DNA from: Chlorobiota bacterium
GTDB taxonomy: Bacteria > Bacteroidota > Bacteroidia > Flavobacteriales > Flavobacteriaceae
Length of the DNA: 19,504 bases
NCBI GenBank assembly: GCA_013151975.1
Contig: JAADHG010000186.1
Coordinates: 1-19,504, forward strand
Reading direction: 5' to 3'
The position numbers and the translations under genes were made by a program. This document shows positions 7,472-13,547 of the stretch, in pieces (within the stretch, counting starts at the first letter, position 1; each line of letters starts with the position of its first letter). The notes under the pieces were generated by a model that saw only the letters and a program-made list of their open reading frames with translations, searched no databases and was not told where the DNA came from.

Positions 7472-8321
7472 GTGCCTCAGCGCCACCAACAATTTCAAGG
7501 ATTTCATTGGTAATTGCTGCTTGTCGTGCTTTGTTATATGTTAATAACAATTGATCTCTCAATTCAGTAGCATTATCTGTGGCTTTATGCATTGCTGTCA
7601 TACGTGCTCCATGCTCACTTGCGAAAGAATCTCTCACAGCTTTAAATAATTGGGTTTTTAAAGCTTTAGGGATTAATTCTTCAACGATTTCTACTTTTGA
7701 TGGCTCAAAAATGTAGTCTAAATTCGTGTTTACATCATCTTCTCCCGGAACAATTGGTAAAAATTGTTCTGTCATCACAATTTGTGTTGCAGCATTTTTA
7801 AATTTGTTATAAACCAATTCAATTTTATCAAATTCTCCATCAACAAATCTCTGCATTAATTCTTTGGCTACTTCAGCTACATTCCCAAAAGTTAATTCAT
7901 CTAATACATCGCTATGGTTAGAAATTATAGCCCCTTTTTTAGATAAGGCATCATTTGCTTTTTTACCAATAGCTACATAAGACACTTCTTTATTAGCATA
8001 TACCTCATCAGCTAACCTTGTACACTCTTTAATAATATTTGAGTTGAATGCACCACATAACCCTCTATTAGAAGCAATACCAACTACAAGCACTTTCTTA
8101 ACCTCTGGTTGATTGGCAAATTTACTTCCAGAACCCGCTTCTAATGTTGCACTTAAACTTTGTAAAAGTTCAGTCAACTTATTTGCATAAGGACGCATTG
8201 CTGTAATAGCATCTTGTGCCTTCTTTAACTTTGCAGCCGACACCATTTTCATGGCACTGGTAATCTGCATCGTTGAAGATACCGATGATATTCTGTTTCT
8301 TATTTCTTTTAAGTTTGCCAT
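7461..8321 (-). CDS. atpG: ATP synthase F1 subunit gamma
   Basis: This 286-aa central-stalk subunit rotates inside the alpha3-beta3 ring and couples c-ring rotation to ATP synthesis on the cytoplasmic face of the inner membrane. The conserved N-terminal helix (ANLKEIRNRISSV, then ITSAMKMVSAAKLKKAQ) and the C-terminal helix (NKARQAAITNEILEIVGGAEAL) that form the coiled-coil shaft are both intact. The middle Rossmann-like part has the usual GLCGAFN motif. Length is normal for the family. It follows atpA by 12 nt and is the last gene of the operon. Beyond its stop lie degenerate copies of its own 3' end and then the terminator. Confidence 0.97.
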   Translation of the reverse strand: MANLKEIRNRISSVSSTMQITSAMKMVSAAKLKKAQDAITAMRPYANKLTELLQSLSATLEAGSGSKFANQPEVKKVLVVGIASNRGLCGAFNSNIIKECTRLADEVYANKEVSYVAIGKKANDALSKKGAIISNHSDVLDELTFGNVAEVAKELMQRFVDGEFDKIELVYNKFKNAATQIVMTEQFLPIVPGEDDVNTNLDYIFEPSKVEIVEELIPKALKTQLFKAVRDSFASEHGARMTAMHKATDNATELRDQLLLTYNKARQAAITNEILEIVGGAEALNN

Positions 8322-8333
8322 TCTATTTTAGAA

Positions 8334-9914
8334 TTAAGCTTTATACTTTGCTGATAAATCTTTACAAACAGCTGTTAATGTATCTGTTACTTCATCTGTT
8401 AGTTTCCCAGCTTTCAAAGTTGATAGTACATCTGAATGTTTTGCTTTTAAGAATTCAATATAATCACGTTCAAATTCTTTAATTTTTTCTACTGGAACAT
8501 CTCTTAATAAGTTTTTAGATCCTGCATAGATAATTGCAATTTGATCTTCTACAGTAAACGGATCGTTTTGAGCTTGTTTTAAAATCTCCACGTTACGTTT
8601 CCCTTTTTCAATTACATTTAATGTTGCTGCATCAAGGTCTGAACCAAACTTTGCAAAGGCTTCCAATTCACGGAATTGCGCCTGGTCTAATTTTAAGGTT
8701 CCTGCAACTTTTTTCATTGATTTAATCTGTGCATTCCCTCCAACACGAGATACTGAAATACCTACGTTAATTGCTGGACGAACACCAGAATTAAATAAAT
8801 CTCCATCTAAGAATATTTGCCCATCTGTAATTGAAATTACATTTGTTGGAATATATGCCGAAACATCTCCTGCTTGTGTTTCAATAATAGGTAATGCAGT
8901 TAAAGAACCTCCTCCTTTAACCATTGGCTTTAAAGACTCTGGAAGATCATTCATCGTCTTCGCTATAGCATCATCTGCAATAACTTTTGCTGAACGCTCT
9001 AATAAACGTGAATGTAAATAGAATACATCTCCAGGATATGCTTCACGTCCTGGTGGGCGACGTAATAATAATGAAATCTCTCTATATGCAACGGCTTGTT
9101 TTGATAAATCGTCAAATACAATTAAAGCAGGACGACCAGTATCTCTAAAATACTCGCCAATCGCAGCTCCAGCAAAAGGAGCATATACTTGCATTGGAGC
9201 GGGGTCTGATGCATTTGCAGCAACGATTACCGTATAGGCTAAAGCGCCTTTATCTTCAAGTGTTTTTGCAATTCCTGCAACTGTTGATGCTTTTTGACCA
9301 ATAGCTACATAAATACAAAACACTGGTTCTCCAGCGTCGTAAAATTCTTTTTGATTTAAGATGGTGTCAATACAAACAGTTGTTTTTCCTGTTTGACGGT
9401 CTCCAATTACCAATTCACGTTGACCACGCCCAACTGGAATCATAGCATCAATAGATTTGATTCCTGTTTGTAATGGTTCAGTTACTGGTTCACGAAAAAT
9501 AACTCCAGGTGCTTTACGCTCTAAAGGCATTTCATATAACTCGCCTCCAATAGGTCCTTTCCCATCAATTGGGTTCCCTAAAGTATTTACAACACGACCA
9601 ATAATCTCTTCACCTACTTTAAGAGATGCGATACGTTCAGTACGTTTAACTGTTGCGCCTTCTTTAATTTCTGTGTAAGACCCTAATAATACAACTCCAA
9701 CATTATCTTCTTCAAGGTTAAGTACAATGCCTTCTAAACCATTTTCGAATTCTACTAATTCTCCATATTGAACATTAGATAATCCATAAACACGGGCAAT
9801 ACCATCTCCTATGGTTAGTACTGTTCCTACTTCGTCTAGTGAAGCTGTGGCTTCAAATCCTGAAAGTTGTTGCTTTAAGATTGCTGATACTTCAGCTGGT
9901 TTTACTTCTGCCAT
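8334..9914 (-). CDS. atpA: ATP synthase F1 subunit alpha
   Basis: This 526-aa non-catalytic nucleotide-binding subunit of F1 sits in the cytoplasm at the membrane. Domains in order are the beta-barrel at about 25-95, the nucleotide-binding core with P-loop GDRQTGKT (171-178), and the C-terminal helical domain from about 400. The arginine finger that reaches into the catalytic beta site is present as Arg390 in VSRVGG. Residues around 308-335 form a Lys/Asp-rich insertion that lengthens the protein to 526 aa, compared with about 513 in E. coli. No truncation is seen. It lies 42 nt after atpH and 12 nt before atpG. The catalytic partner, beta (atpD), is not in this window. Confidence 0.98.
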   Translation of the reverse strand: MAEVKPAEVSAILKQQLSGFEATASLDEVGTVLTIGDGIARVYGLSNVQYGELVEFENGLEGIVLNLEEDNVGVVLLGSYTEIKEGATVKRTERIASLKVGEEIIGRVVNTLGNPIDGKGPIGGELYEMPLERKAPGVIFREPVTEPLQTGIKSIDAMIPVGRGQRELVIGDRQTGKTTVCIDTILNQKEFYDAGEPVFCIYVAIGQKASTVAGIAKTLEDKGALAYTVIVAANASDPAPMQVYAPFAGAAIGEYFRDTGRPALIVFDDLSKQAVAYREISLLLRRPPGREAYPGDVFYLHSRLLERSAKVIADDAIAKTMNDLPESLKPMVKGGGSLTALPIIETQAGDVSAYIPTNVISITDGQIFLDGDLFNSGVRPAINVGISVSRVGGNAQIKSMKKVAGTLKLDQAQFRELEAFAKFGSDLDAATLNVIEKGKRNVEILKQAQNDPFTVEDQIAIIYAGSKNLLRDVPVEKIKEFERDYIEFLKAKHSDVLSTLKAGKLTDEVTDTLTAVCKDLSAKYKA

Positions 9915-9956
9915 CTTAATTATTTGTTTTGTCTCTTAGGTAAACTAAGAGCAAGT

Positions 9957-10496
9957 TTAATTTAATGTAAATTCTCTTTTTAATTTATTTAATTGGTTGG
10001 CAATACTTGCATTATATTGCTTGTCTCCAACTCTTAAAATGAAGCCTCCTAGAATGCTTTCATCAACTATATTTTCTAATTCTACTGCTTTACTTGTAAG
10101 CTCTTTTACTTTTGATAATACTTTCGCTTCTAAATTGTTTGTCATAGGAATAGCTGTAGTAACTGTTGCTACTTCACTACCTCTTAATTCATCAAACAAT
10201 TGACTGTATTTTGAAGCAACTTCACTTAATATATTTATTCGCTTATTTGTGATAAGTAAATCAATTAAACTAACCGTTAGCTTGTTAGAGTTTTTAAAGA
10301 TTTCTAATAGTGCAGATTTTTTAGCTGTGGAACGAATGATAGGACTTTGAAGCATTTCGCTCAAGTCTTTACTTTCTGCAATAGTATTTGCCATTAGTGA
10401 CATATCCTGATTTACATCTTCAGCTAAATTTTGATTATTAGCAATCTCTAAAACTGCCTTAGCGTAACGTATTGCTGCTCTTGCTCCTCCTGCCAT
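9957..10496 (-). CDS. atpH: ATP synthase F1 subunit delta (OSCP)
   Basis: This 179-aa peripheral-stalk subunit joins the top of F1 (alpha N-termini) to the b subunits. An all-helical N-terminal domain begins ARAAIRYAKAVLEIANNQ at residues 5-22. The C-terminal domain carries the family signature VDESILGGFILRVGDKQYN at about 144-162. Length matches bacterial delta. It starts 6 nt after the atpF stop, so the two are probably coupled, which matters because the reading frame of atpF is broken upstream. The start ATG directly precedes the conserved AGGARAAIRYAKA segment. Confidence 0.95.
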   Translation of the reverse strand: MAGGARAAIRYAKAVLEIANNQNLAEDVNQDMSLMANTIAESKDLSEMLQSPIIRSTAKKSALLEIFKNSNKLTVSLIDLLITNKRINILSEVASKYSQLFDELRGSEVATVTTAIPMTNNLEAKVLSKVKELTSKAVELENIVDESILGGFILRVGDKQYNASIANQLNKLKREFTLN

Positions 10497-10502
10497 GTTG
10501 CG

Positions 10503-10998
10503 TTAGTTTAATTTTGCTTCATCTAGCATAGACTCCACTAATTTTAATTGCTTGTCTTTGTTAGATAATTCTTCACGAACAACTTTCTCTGCAATATCTA
10601 CTGCTAATCCTGCTACATGGTTTTTAAGTTCTGCCATGGCTGCTTTTTTTTCGCTTTCAATAGCTGCTTGCGCAAGCGCAATCATTTTGCTTCCTTGTAC
10701 TTGTGCTTCATCTTTTGCATCAGCAATCATTTTGCTTTTTATCTCTCGTGCTTCTTTAAGCATAGATTCTCGCTCTACTCGTGCTTCTTTTAGAATACGT
10801 TCATTATCAGCATGAAGGTTTTCCATTTCAAGTTTAGCTTTTTCAGCAGATGCCAAAGCTTCTCTGATGGATTGTTCTCTATCATTAACAGTTCCCAACT
10901 ATAGGTTTCCATGCAAATTTTTTAAGTACGAAAAACAAAATTGCGAACGATATTAATGTCCAAAAAAACAAACCAAAATCTGGAGTAACTAAATCCAT
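10503..10998 (-). pseudogene. atpF: ATP synthase Fo subunit b, interrupted by a one-base frameshift
   Basis: The gene starts at ATG 10998 and reads MDLVTPDFGLFFWTLISFAI, then LFFVLKKFAWKPIV, the normal membrane anchor (TM at about 8-26). At the GGG run (complement of 10894-10896) the frame continues as GNC and stops at TAA 10887-10885. Removing one G gives GTVNDREQSIREALASAEKA and the full coiled coil down to the stop at 10503, for 164 aa, a normal length for this phylum. In the downstream frame alone, the longest ORF would start at a TTG (10898) and give 131 aa without a membrane anchor, which is not a credible b subunit. Subunit b is the peripheral stalk that holds F1 still and should be essential together with its intact neighbours. 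A sequencing or assembly indel is therefore the likeliest cause; a true mutation cannot be excluded. Confidence 0.9.
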
Positions 10999-11027
10999 TT
11001 CTTATATAATTTTATAATCTTTTTAAC

Positions 11028-11063
11028 AAAAAACTAAAAACAGGTGCAACCAACCGTTGCACC
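11028..11063 (-). terminator. intercistronic hairpin with U tracts between atpE and atpF
   Basis: Bases 11043-11050 (GGTGCAAC) pair perfectly with 11056-11063 (GTTGCACC) around a 5-nt loop; five of the eight pairs are G-C. On the minus strand the stem is followed by TG, TTTTT, AG and TTTTTT (complement of 11028-11040). This looks like an intrinsic terminator placed 8 nt after the atpE stop. Because atpF, atpH, atpA and atpG lie beyond it, complete termination is unlikely. Partial attenuation or protection of the atpB-atpE mRNA 3' end would both raise subunit c relative to later subunits. Confidence 0.65.
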
Positions 11064-11071
11064 ATGCTTTT

Positions 11072-11308
11072 TTACTTTGCAATAAGTGATACAACTACCG
11101 CAAAAAGTGCTACTGCCTCAACGAAGGCCAATAATACGATTGCAGAAGATTGCAACTTACCTTGCATTTCTGGTTGACGTGCCATGGCTTCCATAGCTGC
11201 TGCTCCAATTTTACCAATACCGATTCCGGCACCTATAGCTGCTAACCCTGCTCCAATCGCTGCGAAAGGAACATAACTTACAGTCTCTTGTAATAATGCT
11301 AAACTCAT
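11072..11308 (-). CDS. atpE: ATP synthase Fo subunit c
   Basis: This 78-aa proteolipid consists of two transmembrane helices that assemble into the rotor ring. Helix 1 carries the Gly-rich packing motif (GAGIGIG, residues 26-32), the polar loop has the conserved Arg44-Gln45-Pro46, and the ion-binding carboxylate in helix 2 is Glu64 (AFVEAVALFA). The residue after Glu64 is Ala, and no Gln is present at the helix-1 position used by sodium types, so proton coupling is inferred. Length and motifs are normal. It lies 22 nt after atpB. A stable hairpin sits immediately beyond its stop codon, which may help produce the many copies of c needed per complex. Confidence 0.97.
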   Translation of the reverse strand: MSLALLQETVSYVPFAAIGAGLAAIGAGIGIGKIGAAAMEAMARQPEMQGKLQSSAIVLLAFVEAVALFAVVVSLIAK

Positions 11309-11330
11309 AGTTAAATATTAAAAAAATTAA

Positions 11331-12431
11331 TTAATGTTCTTCTTCTTCCATGGCGCTACCTATATATAAGGCAGACAACATGGTAAATATATAGGCTTGT
11401 ATGGCCACTACTAAAACTTCTATTATACTAATAAATACCGAAAAGAAAATGGATCCTGGTGATACCCAAGCACTTTTGGCAATAAATATTAAAGAAATTA
11501 AACTTAACGCAATAATGTGTCCTGCTGTAATATTAGCAAACAACCGAATCATTAGTGAAATAGGTTTAATAAATATTCCCATAAATTCAATAGGAGCTAA
11601 AAATATTTTCATTGGAACAGGAACTCCTGGCATCCAAAAAATATGTTTCCAATAGTTTTTATTTGCTACTATAGTTGTAATTATAAATGTGATAAGTGCT
11701 AATAACCCAGTAAATGCAATGTTTCCACTAAGGTTAGCACTAAACGGGAAAAATGGAATTAATCCCATCATGTTATTAATCCAAATAAAGAAAAATAAGG
11801 TTAATAAAAATGGTAAAAATCGCTTATAATGTTTCTCTCCAATATTTGGTATTGCTACTTCATCTCTAATAAAAACGACTAGAGGCTCTGTAAATTTTGC
11901 AATTCCTTTTGGTACGCCATCTTTACTATATGCTCTAGCGGAAAAACCAAATATCAATACCAAAAAAATTATTGATAAAAACATTGAAAACACCAATTTT
12001 GTGATTGAAAAATCTAACGGTTTGTCCGCTTCATGATGAACCCCTTCTTCAGGACTCATAGCATCACTAACATGAGGCGCCTCTGAAGCATAGTATATTT
12101 CTTCATGAATTTTAACAAATTTCAGCCCTTTTCTTTCTACAATTACTTTTCCAGAATCATCATGTTGAAACTCAGAAGACATGAACGTTACTAAACCATT
12201 TTCTGTCCAAAGAATAATAGGTAAAGGAATTGTAAGAGGATGCCCATTCCATTCCCACAAATCAAAATCGTGTGCATCTTTAACATGATGCATAATCATA
12301 TCGGTTACATTAAACTCTTCTCCTGGTTGTTCTGATTCTTTTATTTCGGAGGCATTTCCGATAAAAGATAGTGAAAGAAATACGCTAAGTAATAGTGTTT
12401 TAAAAGTGTTGATTTGCATCCGTTTATCCAA
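11331..12431 (-). CDS. atpB: ATP synthase Fo subunit a with N-terminal periplasmic extension
   Basis: This 366-aa membrane subunit forms the proton half-channels facing the c ring. A signal-peptide-like segment (about 9-27) and a polar His/Asp/Glu-rich domain at about 30-140 precede the first conserved helix, so the protein is about 95 residues longer than E. coli subunit a. The essential Arg is Arg296 in IRLFANITAGH. His305 occupies the position of E. coli Glu219, and Glu338 in IIEVLVVAIQAYIF occupies that of E. coli His245: the swapped arrangement known from mitochondria. Gln345 is kept. The ATG at 12431 is the first in frame; Met5 is an alternative start with a more regular signal peptide. 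A near-consensus promoter lies just upstream. Confidence 0.95.
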   Translation of the reverse strand: MDKRMQINTFKTLLLSVFLSLSFIGNASEIKESEQPGEEFNVTDMIMHHVKDAHDFDLWEWNGHPLTIPLPIILWTENGLVTFMSSEFQHDDSGKVIVERKGLKFVKIHEEIYYASEAPHVSDAMSPEEGVHHEADKPLDFSITKLVFSMFLSIIFLVLIFGFSARAYSKDGVPKGIAKFTEPLVVFIRDEVAIPNIGEKHYKRFLPFLLTLFFFIWINNMMGLIPFFPFSANLSGNIAFTGLLALITFIITTIVANKNYWKHIFWMPGVPVPMKIFLAPIEFMGIFIKPISLMIRLFANITAGHIIALSLISLIFIAKSAWVSPGSIFFSVFISIIEVLVVAIQAYIFTMLSALYIGSAMEEEEH

Positions 12432-12459
12432 TTAAAAATACCTTGTCTAAAATTCCGTG

Positions 12460-12490
12460 CAAATATACATTCATTATTTTAATTGCCAAA
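12460..12490 (-). promoter_or_regulatory. Bacteroidetes-type promoter of the atpBEFHAG genes
   Basis: On the minus strand TTTG (complement of 12487-12490) is followed after exactly 19 nt by TATATTTG (complement of 12460-12467). This fits the phylum's housekeeping consensus TTTG-N19-TAnnTTTG perfectly. Transcription should start near 12453, leaving a leader of about 22 nt before the atpB ATG at 12431. The 75-nt gap between the DUF6168 gene and atpB thus separates the accessory genes (bactofilin, atpZ, DUF6168) from the structural subunits, although read-through is also possible. Confidence 0.75.
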
Positions 12491-12506
12491 CTAATGCATA
12501 CAATGT

Positions 12507-12890
12507 TTAACGTTTTTGAAGAAATTTATTTAGGTTGAAAATTTCAAAAGTTAAAAATAAAAAATAGGGTATAAAAAAGTTGATTACTTCAAGTTGAGAA
12601 TGTTCTGATTTTCCAAAGAATAAGGGCAATAAAAACACTATTGCTAAAACCATTTTTAATATGGTTAATCCTAAAAATAATTGATACATTTTATCACTTC
12701 CTTGGGTTGCTTTGTAGTTTAAAATTAAGAATACTCCAAAAACTAGCACAGCATTAAATGCATAAATACTCCAAAGTGGAAAATACAATGTCCCTTCAAA
12801 AAATTGGCTAATTATATAAAAGTGAACTCCAAAAAGTAGTACTGCAAAAAGCAAAAGTTTTACTGCAAAATTAATTGTCTCTTTGGTCAT
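12507..12890 (-). CDS. DUF6168-like four-helix membrane protein, putative AtpI-type factor
   Basis: This 127-aa protein has four predicted transmembrane helices at about 8-28, 38-59, 70-92 and 102-121, with short polar loops and a basic tail (NKFLQKR). The pattern resembles DUF6168, an uncharacterised Bacteroidetes family. Its place between atpZ and atpB is where other bacteria carry atpI, whose product helps c-ring assembly or magnesium/calcium supply. A similar accessory role is inferred from position and size, not from detectable homology. Its start overlaps the atpZ stop by 20 bases, pointing to coupled translation. Confidence 0.75.
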   Translation of the reverse strand: MTKETINFAVKLLLFAVLLFGVHFYIISQFFEGTLYFPLWSIYAFNAVLVFGVFLILNYKATQGSDKMYQLFLGLTILKMVLAIVFLLPLFFGKSEHSQLEVINFFIPYFLFLTFEIFNLNKFLQKR

Positions 12891-13143
12891 TAGATTTGTT
12901 ATTTTGTTTAGAAAATTTTGTAGCTTGTTTAATTACATTGTACAACGATATTGCAATACTAGCTAGTGAAAAAATGATTGTAAATGCACTGTATTGGTTT
13001 GGGTAGTATTCATCCATTTTCACTCCAGCAAAAACACCAAGTCCAATAGTGACTAGCATTTGAAACCCTATACCTGAAAATTGAGCAAACGAGTTAAGCC
13101 GTTCTTTCGGCTTCTGTTCTCGGTCTTTGTTGTTGTTGCTCAC
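12871..13143 (-). CDS. atpZ: AtpZ/AtpI family F1Fo ATP synthase accessory protein
   Basis: This 90-aa protein has a polar Lys/Glu-rich N-terminus, two transmembrane helices (about 24-42 and 52-70) and a polar C-terminus. The core FAQFSGIGFQMLVTIGLGVF with GVKMDEYY and its GxxxD turn (Gly40, Asp44) is the hallmark of the AtpZ/AtpI family. These proteins are encoded at the head of ATP synthase operons and are thought to aid assembly or cation uptake. The first 50 bases overlap the 3' end of the bactofilin gene in another frame, and its last 20 bases overlap the DUF6168 gene. It lies two genes before atpB, as expected for the family. Confidence 0.85.
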   Translation of the reverse strand: MSNNNKDREQKPKERLNSFAQFSGIGFQMLVTIGLGVFAGVKMDEYYPNQYSAFTIIFSLASIAISLYNVIKQATKFSKQNNKSNDQRDN

Positions 13144-13522
13144 TTTTATTTAATTCTTTTACTGCACCTTTCATACTGCAAACGGCATTAAATGTAGCTC
13201 CTGGTTCTACTGCGAGTTTACCTACTTGTACTTCCCCTTCAATAAATGCTGATGATTTTAATGATAATACTCCCGATAATTTTAATTTTCCAGAAAAACG
13301 ACCTTCAAAATCGGCATTAGTGCCTTCTAAAGTCCCGTTTATCATACCTGATTTACCAACTACAATTTTTCCTGGAGTTTTTAATGTTCCTTGTATGGTG
13401 CCGTCAATTCTAAAGCCGCCTTCACTAACAATATCACCAACTATTGTAGTGCCTTGCGCTATTCTGTTTTGTTGTGTTGAAGCTTCTAGGGATTCTCTTC
13501 CTTTTTTGTTGTCTGAAAACAT
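13094..13522 (-). CDS. bactofilin family cytoskeletal protein
   Basis: This 142-aa protein has a single bactofilin (DUF583) beta-helix domain at about 21-122. The recurring V-x-G-x-I pattern is visible as TTIVGDIVSEGGFRIDGTIQ, GKIVVGKSGMINGTLEG and SAFIEGEVQVGKLAVEPGA. The flexible N- and C-termini (the latter Gln/Arg-rich) are typical. Bactofilins polymerise without nucleotides into membrane-associated filaments that position envelope or cell-wall enzymes. Nothing in the sequence gives a specific partner. It follows sprE by 25 nt and overlaps atpZ by 50 nt. A 6-bp inverted repeat (13096-13101 with 13108-13113) sits on its stop codon, at the overlap with the atpZ coding start. It may be cotranscribed with sprE. 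Confidence 0.92.
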   Translation of the reverse strand: MFSDNKKGRESLEASTQQNRIAQGTTIVGDIVSEGGFRIDGTIQGTLKTPGKIVVGKSGMINGTLEGTNADFEGRFSGKLKLSGVLSLKSSAFIEGEVQVGKLAVEPGATFNAVCSMKGAVKELNKSEQQQQRPRTEAERTA

Positions 13523-13547
13523 GATTATTTGCTATTAATTTGTGTTT

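Noticed and set aside
9457..9678. Open frame on the plus strand opposite atpA
   Set aside because: It is antisense to the highly conserved alpha subunit core; composition reflects the complement of that gene and no start signal or family pattern is seen.
10552..10815. Ser/Ala-rich open frame opposite atpF
   Set aside because: It is the complement of a Glu/Lys/Ala coiled-coil gene, which naturally yields long Ser/Leu-rich open frames.
10894..10898. Programmed frameshifting as the explanation for atpF
   Set aside because: Restoring the frame needs a +1 shift at GGG AAC. No slippery run, stop codon at the site or stimulatory structure is apparent, and three G's are too few for transcript slippage. 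A data error or mutation is simpler.
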